A DNA stretch of 64,000 nucleotides from Siphonodentalium dalli (GCA_032622095.1 CP136065.1:21998134-22062133), one strand, 5' to 3'; positions 1 through 12,080 are shown, counted from the first letter of the stretch. A program made the numbers and translations. The notes: generated from the sequence alone by a model not told the origin.

Positions 1-789
1 GATTCGCGTTTCAGAAATTGTGTATTGTTGATCAGTGATTCCTGGATCACTATTAATATTATAAAAATCAGCTTCGTACTCATAAGTGCAAATATAGTCA
101 TTATGGGGGGGTGTGGGGTCTCTGGAGGAATACGGCACCTAGAAAATCTGATTTATTTGAACATTCCTGGGGTGTAACACATTTGAGGCATCAAACCTTT
201 CGTACGCGATTGTGCAAATAAAACCCAGCAGGCTCTCGGGTTAATATCCAGTTATGTTGGAAGGGCCACGTTAGGGTAGACGTTTATCAATCTAAACCTC
301 CCCATTATATGAAAATGTCATAGTGTATATTTGTATCTTTCTTCTACTCATATTACCTGAAAATCCCTCAGAATTAATATAATACACCCTTACACCAGTT
401 TTTTTTATAATTGAATGTCATTATTCCATTTAGTATAAAGATAGGGCTAAATAATTAATCTCACATGGAGATACTTCGAATTGCGTAATGTCCAGGATAT
501 ACCAGGGCATTATGCTTATCCGTGCATGCTTGACGAGTGTTTCTATCATATGGAAATTAAGGGAGGGAAAAATGACGCTTCGTTGGTGCAGGTAATATAT
601 GCGTACACAACAAAGAACAAATCGAGTACATGAGACATTGCGATTTAATTACCATTTCATGCATAACATCGAGATGTTGGGCTATCATGCAGGTGTTTTA
701 TGGGCTGAAACGTTGGAATCTCGATCATGGACCCCACGTAGCTATTAATTGTATGATGCTGCAATACTCGCTATATCTATATTTGCGAA
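1..789. other. AT-rich intergenic DNA, no supported feature
   Basis: Short ORFs here are not supported by motifs, splice signals or a second copy. I see no RNA gene and no clear repeat structure. Confidence 0.5.
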
Positions 790-2376
790 TGTTGGAAGAA
801 CCCGTTGTAAACTCTATGAAAACTCGAACCTAACACGGGGTGCATATAGAAATTACTGGAAGGGTGCATCTAGAAACTATAGGTGAACACCCCTAACAGG
901 GACCCTCCAGCCACGTCCCTACTAACTCGTGAGTTACACTGGTTTAATGTTTCCATACATTGTACAGTTCCGGGCCTATAATGTCGAATAACACAGCATA
1001 GCCTATACTATGGGCAGCCATTCTGTCGGAAATTACATGAAATAAAAGTTAATAGTGGTTTGTGAAAACAACAGTCTCTATTTTCAAACCAATAACATGA
1101 CATTGGGAATTCCCATGTGTTTATTTATATATTTCTGACGTCACATGAATACAGTTTCTTCAAACATCGCCATCAGAGACCCCTAGCGTTCTTTCGATCA
1201 CGTTTTAATCATTGATTTCGAATTCCTAATCATTGGTTTGATCGGAAATAGTAGATTGCGCAATTAGATATTGAATTGAAAGAACGTCATTAATTTTTCA
1301 TTGGTGATAATTTATATCTTTTAAATATAAGAATGACAATAAGGTCTATTAGTTTTATAACGATAATCATTGATCGTGGGAAATTGTCTATTGGTTTGAA
1401 ATATCTTTATTGATGAAAATATGGCTATTGAAACGGAATGTACGTTTATTGAATATGCGCGAATCTTACTAATTGTGTGTTGTTAGATATTAGTTGAACA
1501 ATGAATACTATTAAATTAAAATAGAACATTAATTTTGCATCGGTCAACATTGATTATGAATCTATATCTATTAAAATAGAACTGTCTCTTATTGAATCCA
1601 AGAACGATTATTGGTTTGGAAATGGAGTATATTGGTTTGAAAATAGAGACTATTGTTTTCACAAACCACCATTAACTTTTATTTCATGTAATTTCCGACC
1701 GAATGGCCGCCCATACTATACTATGAATGACATTAGAACATATATGAAACACAAACAAACATACATGTTTTCACCCTTCCGCATGCACCCACACCCTAAA
1801 GATGATCCATGTGCCGGTCTGTCCGAATGATAATTGGGATATTTTCAAGCAGAAACGGTCAAAATGTGAAGCATATCATTCGCATCTTTGACATCCCAGC
1901 TCAGATTTGGCGACATCTCATCGCAGGATCGATCTGCGGCTTTGATACCCGAAGTTATGATGGGTACCCACACTTGGACTTAGCTAGTATTTTTGCCAAC
2001 CGCTCTGCAGGTTTGACAATTTTATGGTTAATTAAACATATATTTGTCTATAGATACACGCATTATCCGCCATCTACGACTGATAATTATCGTTCAAACG
2101 AACCACCTAACGTCGGAATGTGTCTACTATTTATGATAAAAGCGGAAATGAGTCGGAATTTCTCTATTAAAGTTATCGGATGAGAGCAAGCTGTGGTCGC
2201 TATCTCATTGAGGGATATTCCGCTTTGCGAAATTATGTTTTTAATAGTGGATCACCATTTAACTGAGAGTTATATACATGTAGCTTCATCTGACCGAAGA
2301 TATGTTCATTTATCAAAACCGCATGGTCTGGTTTGGTGACACCCTCGGGTTTGGCGATACCACGTACACGGGGGTG
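790..2376 (+). mobile_element. Dispersed repeat, copy A (interrupted by a foldback element)
   Basis: This segment matches, as reverse complement, the block at about 51,355-52,240. Shared landmarks include the stretch around the Gly-Pro-rich-looking GGGCCTATAATGTCGAAT text near 973-990 and the CACGTACACGGGG text near the right edge. Without the 701-bp insertion at 1,012-1,712, copy A is about 885 bp, the same as copy B. I found no terminal inverted repeats. The right edge of copy A has a perfect small hairpin, GTACAC-GGGG-GTGTAC, followed by CTGG, which would suit a Helitron 3' end, but copy B diverges exactly there, so this is unproven. The 124-codon ORF inside copy A is not preserved as an ORF in copy B. 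Confidence 0.7.
1012..1712. mobile_element. 701-bp foldback/TIR element inserted in the dispersed repeat
   Basis: The left end starts GGGCAGCCATTCTGTCGG and the right end reads, in reverse complement, GGGCGGCCATTCGGTCGG. The inverted arms continue for about 70 bp through the text GTGGTTTGTGAAAACAA. Flanks carry a 7-bp direct repeat, ATACTAT (1,005-1,011 and 1,713-1,719). The other copy of the host repeat near 52,010 lacks the element, so this is a filled site with an available empty site. No ORF is present, so it is non-autonomous. The interior reiterates a word close to ATTGGTTTGAAAATA with variants. A 7-9 bp duplication would fit hAT-like or Mutator-like transposition; the family is not established. 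Confidence 0.75.
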
Positions 2377-2512
2377 TACCTGGATTTTTGACGCTGTTGG
2401 GTGACAATATTCAGGGGTAAAAGATTTACTTTATATGCTATTGATGTAGAAATGGAATTGATGGGCGTTTGTGCATGCATGGTTTTAATTGAAAGAATAA
2501 TCCATCGCCGAC

Positions 2513-3420
2513 TAGTCCAAGTCTTCCCGTACTAAAACCAGCTAAGATATTGGGATGGAGATGCTGGTATTTAGTCCGAGATCGCGCGCATAGCCTTCTT
2601 ATGACACGAGTTAAGCGTTAATGACCCGCTCAAATAAAACCACAATTATATGAAATAAAATATCACAATTGCGACAATAAACGGATATTTTCAGCAGAAG
2701 ATATGCTATTTGATCTGAAACCTGAAAGTTTGAAAAGTCCCACTAAAACGAATGAACTATATTTCGAAACGGTGTGATTCGGTTCTCCGATTATTTTATC
2801 AACACAAAAGTCAAAATGCACATGGATGAAAATCACACGCATGGCAAGTCAGACACAAGAGTTATAATTTGCTCCAATTTTGACAAGTTGCTTGCGAAAA
2901 TTGTCAACAAAACTACCGTTCTGATCCTCCATTATTTCATTAAGTTTTTAGTGCGGGAATTGTTCTGAAAGCACATAGGAAACTGGACTTTGGGGCGATC
3001 GGTTTTCGCCATTTTGTTCGGAAAACCCCGCGCTATATATAGAAACAGAAACTAGAATACCCAGAACAAACTCCGGATTATGCCGAAGTTATTCGGACCA
3101 CTTCGGCTTTCAGTTAAAACGTGAACAAACAGAGAATAAAAGCGATGTTTGTGGCAATCAACCGGAATATTATATGTGTAATTTAACATTAAAGTTAGAT
3201 TATTATACACCATTATGACCATAAGATGTCACTCTTTCCGATGTATATAGCATCACGTATTGATTTGCTAGGTAAATCGAGTAAAATACACAACAAATTT
3301 CCGCCACAAACCTTGGGCGTAAGTCGTGTCATAAGAGATCATACGGGACGAACTCGGACTAAATACCAGCATCTCCATCCCAATATCTTAGCTGGTTTTA
3401 GTACGAGAAGACTTGGACTA
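2513..3420. mobile_element. Mutator-like TIR element, copy 1
   Basis: It starts TAGTCCAAGTCTTC and ends with the reverse complement, with inverted arms of roughly 70 bp (2,513-2,585 against 3,348-3,420). The flanks carry TCGCCGAC at 2,505-2,512 and 3,421-3,428, an 8-bp duplication (9 bp if the terminal A is shared). Long TIRs plus an 8-9 bp duplication are typical of Mutator-like non-autonomous elements, which is the inference here. A second copy lies at 44,184-45,346. A short ORF around 2,774-2,968 is conserved in copy 2, but probably only because the copies are young. Confidence 0.75.
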
Positions 3421-3689
3421 TCGCCGACCCACCCGTAGCGATATCGATGCCATTGTTGGACAAGAAAACCATAGTCAGAAATGGTAACGCCACCAATATC
3501 ATATTATTAGCCATAAATATAAATTATAATACAATTATTCTATAAACTAGCTTTATTCGGGAAATTTGCATACTTCCATATTTCAAGTTTTCTCGTGTCA
3601 TACATTACTTTCTTCAAACTGTCTTCTTTATTACACAAGCTGATAGGCCCGACTTCGCCCGGGCTGTTTCCCATCTGATTTCCGGTGAA

Positions 3690-4190
3690 AGGCGCGATTT
3701 GACCTTCAATTGACTATTTCGAAAGTCAAGGTCAGGTCAGGGTCATGATTTGACCAGTCCAAAACACCCCCACCCGGAGAAAAGTACCCCTAGGTATCAA
3801 ATTTCGTCGAAATCCGTCCGTTTTACCCCACTTGACCTTTAATGAACAATTTTGAAGGTCAAGGTAAGGTCGGAGTCATGATTTGACCCGTCCAAAACAC
3901 TCCCCCGACAAAAGTACCCATAGGTATCAAATTTCGTCGAAATCCATCCGTTTTATCCGATTTGACCTTTGATTAACCACACTGAAGGTCAAGGTCAGGC
4001 CGAGGTCACGATTTCACCCGTTCAAAACTCTCCCCGGACCAAAGTATCCCTAGGTATCAAATTTCGCCGAAATTTGTCCGTTTTACCCAAATTGACCTTT
4101 AAAGGTCAAGGTCAGTGTCACGATTTGACCCGTCCAAAACACTTACCGGACACAAATACCCATAAGTATCAAATTACGTTGAAATCTATG
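3690..4190 (+). repeat. Tandem repeat, about 3.5 units of 113-130 bp
   Basis: The text CAAATTTCGTCGAAATCC recurs near 3,798 and 3,928, and in variant form near 4,057 and 4,170, giving spacings of about 130, 129 and 113 bp. Each unit also carries a GGTCAAGGTCA-like stretch and CCGTCCAAAACAC. There is no coding signal; ORFs in this block are by-products of the repeat. Confidence 0.85.
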
Positions 4191-4794
4191 GAAAGCCGAG
4201 GAGGACATGTTGGTTGCTAATTGCTAGATATACGACGCGGTATTTTAAAGGTGTTTCAAACTAGGAGATAGAAGTATTCTGCGTTTCAAATGGTGATGAA
4301 TTATAGTAGTTTATTCAAATTTTATGGCATAAATTGTTATTAAAACTGTATATACTATAAAAAATGAATGACTCGAAAATTAAGTGGGCCTTTAAACAAA
4401 GTCACAATTGCAGCTAGGCTCATCTCATACTCGTCCATTCAGCGATATTCTGCTGCGCAGTTTGTTATAGCCTCCAGTATTCATTGAGCGTTGTAGCCCC
4501 AACTGTTATAATTCGCATTTAGCAGGCGTACTCTTGCCTCAGATTATTGAGATATTAGGTCACACGTAATCACATTAAATCGCATCGAAACATAGCAATT
4601 GTGTGGGCTGCTTGGCGTGAATATGTAATGAGAAATAAGGTCATACGTAATGACATTAAACTCAAGAAAACCCGCGAAAACAAAACAAAATCACATTTAA
4701 TGTTTTAAGTTATTTCCTTCATAAAAAGAATCTTCGTGATAATGAACCCTCTCAATACTTTAGAATATAGAATTAACCTTAAAATAAAAAAAAT
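4191..4794. other. AT-rich DNA with one weak 80-bp-spaced duplication
   Basis: The phrase AGGTCACACGTAATCACATT near 4,557 recurs as a close variant near 4,637. Nothing else is supported. Confidence 0.4.
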
Positions 4795-5002
4795 CTTCGG
4801 AACACAGAACCTTCGGAATAACGAACCTTCGGATTGGTGAACCTTCGGAATAGCGAACATTCAGAGAAATTTCGGAATATAGTCTGGCTGTTGAAGGGTT
4901 GAACCCGGAAAAAATTCTTAACAAGCTGAATTTGGTGTCATTCGATGCAGGATAACCACCTGGTGAACATATCCAAAATCCGCTAAAATCCGCCTTGGGG
5001 AA
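4795..5002 (+). repeat. CTTCGGAATA word array and left inverted arm
   Basis: From 4,795 to 4,880 the word GAACCTTCGGAATA is repeated about five times with variation. From 4,881 to 5,002 the sequence is the inverted partner of 9,436-9,567, sharing CGGAAAAAATTCTTAACAAG and CCAAAATCCGCTAAAATC. The two arms bracket the broken gene at 5,355-8,735. Confidence 0.7.
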
Positions 5003-5354
5003 TTTTTTTTATTCAAGATGGCGTCCAACATGGCCGCTTGAAAGTTGAAAATTTCGAGAAGTCTATTGTTTGACGCACAAAATAAACTATGAACCCGTCT
5101 TAAAACCAAAATTCATTTTGTTGTGTATACAATATATTTCCAGAGTAAACTATGTAATTTACGGGTAATAAACCTAAACATGGCGGCCAAAATATCAGCC
5201 AAAACCGGAAAATCTGTGTTTTTTCTTTATTTTCCCACTAATTTTCCACATTATGATTGTATTGACTTTGAATCTTCCACCCAAACGAACGATATATTTA
5301 GTGAATGTTGAGATTGCTTTCTGGCGATACAGCCACATTCAATCCAGTTCCTGA

Positions 5355-8300
5355 TCAACAGCCGTTGCTCAAATTCGTGCAAATCTCCCCACGACAATCC
5401 ACACAGGCAGTGACACACTTAAGTCCATTTTTTTCCGACAGGAACATTGATTTGTGCTACAAGGATTTCTTGACGACATTTTACAATTGCATAGACTGAA
5501 TTTAAGAAGATTTTATGTTGCCGGTTCTTGGTCAGTCATTATTGGGATAAGTATTGACCCCTGCATTTCCACCCCCCCAATATTTTGGTTCTAGATCTAT
5601 TTTCCCGAGTTATGCCCAGATTAAAACCTGTAAGTGAACCCTAGGCCAATGCAATAGGCTGCCATAGGAAATCATGGTCATGAACTTCGCGTATCATAGA
5701 TGGTCGAGGGACTCTCCATCCGTGCCCGAGTACATTTGAACGAGAATCTTCGAACCTGCCTAGGCTACTTGTTGGGCTGACGCAGCCCGATTGCTGATTT
5801 ATATCGAAACATGTTGCAGCTGAGCGGATGATTCTAATCGTTTCACCAAGCCTGTCTTTCTCTGTCCAAATATCGCTTATGTTGTGTCACACCTACCCGA
5901 AGCATGCAAGTAAATAATATGTTTGGTGACCAATTCACCGCCTTCGTGCACGATATCATATTGATAATGCGCCTTTCCCGTGATGTAGGAGTAAAACTAG
6001 AACATCAGCAACAACTACCTGTGATGTTGATGCTGATTCTATCGCAACTCAAACAATCATTGTGTCTGCGTCAGATGTACTGTGTGATTAGCGTCCCGTA
6101 GCGCCTTGCTGAGTATATGTATAAACTGCTGCTTGTTCGTTTCGTTCGAAAGAATCAGTTATTCCTCTTCCTCACGTAAGTCCATCCCGACTATTGATAG
6201 AACGCATCATGACTTGCTCAATAACTAGGTCACTGGACAGTCCTGTCCAAAACCTACTACTCCTTCGAATATTATGAACACCATCCTCTATAAAAACACT
6301 TGTATAACCACGGAAATTGTTTGGGTAAGTCAAGCATAATTTGCAAATACAAGCGACATACCTTCGCATAGTGCAGCAAACAAATTCAACATTTTCCCAA
6401 CAACTACTAAATGGAGATTCGAATCTTCTGTTCTCTCAGCTTGAATAAAATCTCTTTAATCATGTCTATATACTCCATTTACTGTAACCAGTTTGGATGT
6501 TCTGGATTTCTCGCCAAGGTATGGCTTGTAATATAACATAATTTCATTCAATGTGAGGAGTTCTATTGAATCGGAAACATCGAAACTGTGATGGGCCCAT
6601 CAAACACTTTTTCATACAGAGTTCACTTCAGCCTGACTAAGCCTCTCCCATTCGAAACTGTCAGTATCAGTTGAATCGATTCCTTCGATTGTCGATTCTT
6701 GGACATTTGATGTCGAAGTTACTTCGAATATTTAACGTTGGAGGAATAATTCAGTATCTGATGCCGCGTTTGACCCCGCGTCATCGGCTGTCGACTTGGA
6801 AATATCATTTGAATCATTAGAGATCAAATCATCTCCAACAGCTTGTTAGTAAGGGCTCCGTCAACAAGGAAATGACATCTGAGTGCTCGTGAGAATGCCT
6901 TCACGGAAAGCATCGTGGCAACAACGTTTGAGCCATAAGCGTTTTCAAGAGCCTCATCTAACCCCGACCCATTCATCGTGGTACCAATGCTACCCATGAA
7001 TCTCATCGTCAGATTGAAGACGCCGAGTCTACAAACTATTCCAAGTGACTTGGCTTCAATTATCTCAACCGCTTTGAACCAAAGTGGCTGGTCAAGCATG
7101 GAGTCACAATTCCCAACTGTGTCGCGTGATTCTGAATATACATCAAAGTGGACAATAAACAAGACTCATCTGATGGGTTGAGGTTTTATTATCGGTAGAA
7201 AAAGAACTTCTGACTTTCTGAAGGTTCTGAGCTGTTTGAAGAAAAGATGTGTTCCATGAATCCAGACCAGTTCGGTATATGTTTCATTGCTCGATTTGGA
7301 AGCCAACCGCAATGCCATAACAAACCAGTGTTCAAACCTGGAGGCAGTGTGTATGGGTTTTGTAACCCAAGTATGGGTCGATACTTTATTGTTTGTAATC
7401 CCAGCTTTGTAGGTTTCAAATAGTGTATGATAGACACAGCCTTGTCTTCGATCAGATCTTCAACCATAAAACTTTTTTGACGAGTGATCACTGTTGATTT
7501 AGGTGTAAGCCGGGTGTAGTCCTTCGGAGATGAAACTGCGATTATCCCCATACCATGAAATGAACGTTTACCATCAATAGTAGTGACGTTATGGGCGATG
7601 TTATCTGCTACCCACTGAGTAAAGGTACCTGGAAAATACTCCACTAGTGTACTTTCAAGACTTTCCACCTGGATCACTGATTGCTTGTACCTGCTTACTT
7701 CGTCGTAAGTAATTGAAAACCCCAATTTAGACAGAGTTCATCAACAAGCCACCTTGGCCCGAACACGTGATCAATTTCAACCCAATACCAAAAAGGGTAG
7801 TGGTGATAACAGATCGGGACCTCGCATATTGCACGATACTGTGACCAATGCTATAATATTGCTATTCTGTTTGATTTCAGATCAGATGGAATTAGTATCT
7901 CCAGAAACATTTGTAAATGGCGTGGAGTCAATTTATTTATGTTATCAATATTTCCTATCTCCTCGGTGAGGTGGTAGGTTTTCTTACCCTATGGCATTTC
8001 CCGCAACTTTGCCCTAATCATATTCGCGGCCGTCACAACAACTCTATCTGCCTCCTCTGTGTTTCACTTTCTTATATACGCATACCACTTGTCATTTATC
8101 AAGTACTTGGTCATATATTTGAAGCAAATGACGTTGCTACGCCCATCGACTTCAGCAAAAAATATATACTCCCCATACCGTTCAAGGCGTTTTATTGAAT
8201 ATGATTCTGACCCAATTGCTAGCTCTACCATAGCGATATGTAACTCGGACAGAGTATACAGTTCTGTACCATCCCAGACATACACATAACTAATCAAATG

Positions 8301-8735
8301 AGCGTTGCATTTCGACACTTGGTGTTCTGTCCTGTGTTTTTCTCTCAAGATGGATCCTCATTTATTTCTCCCAATAACACGGAGAAACAAGATGCATGAT
8401 ATACGGCTACTGCAGCAACGAGATCAATGCAACATAGAATGCATTTCTGAACGTTCAATGCCCACGAATCCTCTCTTATTTGGCAATGTTCTAAAACTTT
8501 GTCTCTAATAGGGAGAGTTGCTACTGTAAGAACTTGCCTTCTATCGGGATGACGGGAATCTGATATCCCACCCTTTCAACATATGAAACAGTCTTCTTTG
8601 AAATTAAATGGGTCTTGTTTAGACCTCCATTTCTTAGAGAGCGGAACTGTATCCATACAATCAGGTTTGCCACTGAAGGTTCTTTTCCTATAGTGAATTC
8701 ACGCCTAGTCTTTATGGACCAAGACCGTATCAATG
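5355..8735 (-). pseudogene. Broken intronless gene of a multicopy metazoan family with a Cys-rich CXC tail
   Basis: Reading from 8,735 down to 5,355, consecutive minus-strand frames encode a recognisable ordered set of motifs: FNFKEDCFIC (near 8,600), RDKVLEHC and DLVAAVAVYHASC (8,390-8,510), RYGEYIFFAEVDGR and INDKWY (8,064-8,348), SYDEV-like ITYDEV, VADNIAHNVTTIDGK and FHGMGII (7,189-7,725), PSDESCLLSTLMYIQ (near 7,150), DQPLWFKA, GSIGTTMNGSG and HFLVDGAL (6,824-7,090), RFWTGLSSDLVIEQV (6,172-6,369), KQQFIHILSKAL and DADTMIV (near 5,990-6,150), RVHLQVLIW (near 5,610), and a cysteine-rich tail starting CNCK with CSTNQCSCRKK (near 5,430-5,480). I recall this order from large uncharacterised multicopy proteins of cnidarians and molluscs; the tail resembles Tesmin/TSO1-type CXC domains, suggesting DNA binding. 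Internal stops and frameshifts (for example near 7,188 and 7,090) show it is dead. No introns are visible. The molecular function of the family is unknown to me. Confidence 0.8.
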
Positions 8736-9435
8736 GGTATGGTCATTTGTTGCCTATTTAAATATCCAGACAAGTGGTTATATATATATATCCTCGCTTA
8801 TCAGAGAGGTCAATCAAAGTCTTGAATCCTTTGCCATAACTTTTACCAATGGATTTCCCTTAGTGTCCACATTACATTAACTCATGCTATGAAAGGATAA
8901 GTCGCACAGGTCCTCTTGAAAGTTGCTGGCCCCTTAATACGGGGTTGGTTCTGCCATTGCCGAACACGTACCGAGACTCGAGACTAATATGAGAATAAAA
9001 CAAAACTCAACCAAGAACAATGCAGTTTGAATGTACAATAAGCCTTCTGTGTATGTTGGGACCGTTAGGTTTCAGCAGAAGGCGAAAGATAAACACAATG
9101 TCACACAAAATACCTATCAAAACAACTATATCAAGACATTATTTGCCACTACACACTTGAAGAAACAATCGCTACGTTATATTTGATAGTTATATTACTT
9201 AAATCATTAAATTTATCGTCTTGAATGCATTAAAGAGCATTCAACGTGAGTCCATATTTATGTAAATATATTATCTAATGACCTTGGAATTATATAATCG
9301 TTCATTGTATATAAATATATGTACTAAAAACAACTTTTATGTAGATCACTTAGTGCATATACAGAGTCCCGTAGTCACTATTACCTTCATAAATTACGTC
9401 AGACACCTCCCCTATTCAGTGTGCTGTGGAAAAGT
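8736..9435. other. AT-rich DNA between the pseudogene and its right inverted arm
   Basis: No ORF, repeat unit or RNA gene is supported. It could hold the 5' region of the broken gene, but I could not trace family motifs beyond about 8,735. Confidence 0.4.
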
Positions 9436-9605
9436 TTCCCCAAAGCGGATTTTAGCGGATTTTGGATATGCTATACATGAAGGTCTCCCCTTTCCAACGA
9501 TACCAAATTTAGCTTGTTAAGAATTTTTTCCGGGTAGGTCCTATATTTCAGCTCCGACGGCCAGACTAATAGTGGACCTTCGGGATTGTGAACCTTCAGA
9601 ATAGA
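9436..9605 (-). repeat. Right inverted arm, with CCTTCGG words
   Basis: Positions 9,436-9,567 are the reverse complement of 4,881-5,002 with moderate divergence. Two copies of the ACCTTCGG-type word follow at 9,575-9,600. The words read in the same plus-strand direction at both ends, while the bodies are inverted. Confidence 0.7.
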
Positions 9606-9708
9606 GACATGCCCCCCAATATTCATATTATATGCCCAGAGTTCAAAGCTATGGACCCATAAAATTCTAAACTGGGCCCTTAAAATATTTAACTCCAAAT
9701 TGGAAATA

Positions 9709-10350
9709 GTAAAATAGAAGTTTGAACTTGTTTTCTGCTGGTAAAAGTTGTGTTTTTATCCACGGGACGATGACACCTCCATTCTTGAAAAATCTCCATT
9801 CCGCCGAACGAATGGATGTGTCAACGTCCCGTGGATAAAAACACCACTTTTACCAGCAGAAAACAAGTTCAAACTTCTATTTTACTATTTAGTATATATT
9901 AGACTAACATTTTCTGCAATAATCCGTCACCTAAACATGAAAATGTGAACCTAATGCTAGTTTTTCTGTTAAGATTTTCGTTCGGCGGAATGCAGATTTT
10001 TCACGAATGGAGGTGTCATCGTCCCGTCGATACAAACACTACTTTTACCAGCAGAAAACAAGTGCAAACTTCTATTTTACTATTTATTATACATTAGACT
10101 AACATTTTCTGCAAAAATCCGTCACCCAAACATGAAAATGTGAACGAAATGCAAGTTTTTCTGTTAAGATTTTCGACGATTTTCGTTCGGCGGAATGGAG
10201 ATTTTTTCAAGAATGGAGGTGTAATCGTCCCGTCGATAAAAACACAACTTTTACCAGCAGAAAACAAGTGCAAACTTCTATTTTACTATTTAGTATATAT
10301 TAGACTAACATTTTCTGCAATAATCCGTCACCCAAACATGAAAATGTAAA
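9709..10350. repeat. Inverted plus tandem repeat, three units of about 200 bp
   Basis: The phrase CGTCCCGTSGATAMAAACAC occurs at about 9,821, 10,014 and 10,220, each followed by TTTTACCAGCAGAAAACAAG and then GACTAACATTTTCTGC. Spacings are about 193 and 206 bp. An inverted copy of the unit start lies at 9,709-9,800 and faces the first unit, so 9,709-9,880 can fold into a long hairpin. Short ORFs here repeat the same peptide and are by-products of the tandem structure. Confidence 0.85.
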
Positions 10351-10563
10351 CGAAATATGACTTTTAGTGTTTAGATTATCGTCCCAGAAGTGATAAATTT
10401 CCCTAATTTCGATGCTTCGTTATTCGAACGCCCATCGTTCAGCATACGCTCAATTTTATCGGGAAAACATCACATTCGTATAGAGTAGATACCAATAAAC
10501 AAGTTGAGACCATGTTTGTGCCTCTAAACTCTTTCATTCCCGAATGAAATGACTTTTAAATAT

Positions 10564-10640
10564 TCGTTCCGTTCCGTCCCGTCTTTTAGACAAATCGTTC
10601 CGTCCCGTTGCGGAAAATCGTTCCGTCCCGTCTTTTAGTA
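10564..10640 (+). repeat. CGTTCCGTCCCGTCTTTTAG word array
   Basis: The word TCGTTCCGTCCCGTCTTTTAG-like text occurs three times within 77 bp with small changes. It is unlike the flanking AT-rich DNA. Confidence 0.65.
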
Positions 10641-10769
10641 GATCCCCTTTTCTACAGACTTCGCGTTTGGTCATCCATTTTTAATCGGGGGAAATGTGTG
10701 AATAAATGTACAGTTCGGAAACAAATATACGAAACCGCTTTTCCGGCAATAGATATCTTTGACTTTACT

Positions 10770-11400
10770 TTGATGTAGCAGTTAGCACCTAAAATACGAA
10801 TACCCAAACAATTTTGACCACGTTTCTTGCCATATATGTAGATACAAAAAACCTTTGCGACAAATTTCAAACATCTTTGCGATAAATCGAAAAATATAAT
10901 CACCCAGTACGTAGTCTGAGAGTTATCGTAAGGATGTTTGAGATTTATCGTAAAGTTTGCGACTTATCGCAAAGGTGTTTGTGATTTTTCGCAAAGTTGT
11001 TTTGTGATTTATCGCAAAGGTTTGCTTCCATTATCCCACATGAATGCTGGCTGTGAAAGACTGATCGTTCTATGTTAGCCCAACCGATCTATTATAGATC
11101 GATTGGTGGTTTACCCAGACTTGTTGATGATGTCTGGTTTATATTTATACTTATACGGTTCAAGCCCATTAATGCCAATGCATGAAATATATCTGCGATA
11201 AATCACAAACCATTGCGATTAATCGCAAACCTTTGTGATCAATCGATAACCTTTGCAATAAATCGCATATATGTATTGCAAAGTAGTTTGTGATTCGCAA
11301 GGGTTTGCGATTTATCGCAAGGTAGTTTTTTACTTATCGGGCTATCATAGATCGATTGGTGTTTTATCCAGATATGTTTAAGATGCTTGATTTATAATGT
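10770..11400. repeat. GCGATTTATCGCAAA word array, copy 1
   Basis: The near-palindromic word TTTGCGATTTATCGCAAA and variants occur more than fifteen times in both orientations, separated by unique text such as CCGATCTATTATAGATCG. A related array lies at 37,930-38,430. The text around 10,775-10,840 (a CACGTTTCTTGCC-containing stretch) reappears inverted at about 38,380-38,430, so the two arrays are copies of one element whose parts have been rearranged. No ORF is present. Confidence 0.75.
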
Positions 11401-11514
11401 TTACTTTAATATTATTGCACACAAGTTAAGAAATTTGGCCGATTATTTTAGACATTCAGACCAATTTTACCCCACATGCAGGGAACAGTTCCGGGAAATC
11501 CTAAAATCGAGATA

Positions 11515-11690
11515 TTCAACCTTGAATTAAGTACAAAAACACGATCAAGGTTCTATACTAATAACAGTTATACTTGTATAATTCGGATTATTTCATTTTG
11601 CACTATGCAAGTGACTCCATGTAACTGATAACATGATCTCGAAGAAACTCGATCGTTGTTTTGTACTTAATTCGAAGTTTAAACGCCATA
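11515..11690. mobile_element. Small foldback element
   Basis: The left text TTGAATTAAGTACAAAAACA (near 11,522) is inverted as TGTTTTGTACTTAATTCGAA (near 11,658). The arms are about 35 bp and imperfect, with about 100 bp between them. No direct-repeat flank was identified. Confidence 0.5.
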
Positions 11691-11874
11691 GCATTATTTG
11701 GAATCGAACATGCCACATTGTAATTCAGAGTAGCTGCCTTGATAGTTGGTACTTCCGATAATATAATGGGCGAGTAAAGAAAGCATGTGTGCGTGTATTT
11801 CTTGGCACTTCATATCGTGTGCGTCATGTCATCGGTGACATACAGACGGAGTGGTTATTAGATGCATAATGCCC

Positions 11875-12080
11875 GGATAGGTACTCCACATAACCTAGAT
11901 ATAGGTACCCCTCATAACCTAAATATTGGTACTCCACATAACTTAAATATATAGGTACTCCAGAGAACCTATATATAGGTACTCCAGAATACTTAAATAT
12001 TTGGTAGGTACTCTAGAGTACCAACTATTAGGTACTCCCCCTGGGACAAATACTAGTACATACGTAAGTACACCAGGGTA
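11875..12080 (+). repeat. GGTACTCC minisatellite
   Basis: The phrase ATATAGGTACTCCACATAAC and variants recur about eight times with a period of roughly 22-30 bp. The last units degrade into GGTACCTATTG. No function is inferred. Confidence 0.85.

Noticed and set aside
2340-2380. Helitron 3' end (GTACAC hairpin followed by CTGG)
   Set aside because: Copy B of the repeat diverges within the hairpin, so the end is not shared.
2774-2968. Conserved 64-codon ORF in both Mutator-like copies
   Set aside because: The whole element is conserved between copies, including non-coding parts, so ORF conservation is not evidence for a protein.
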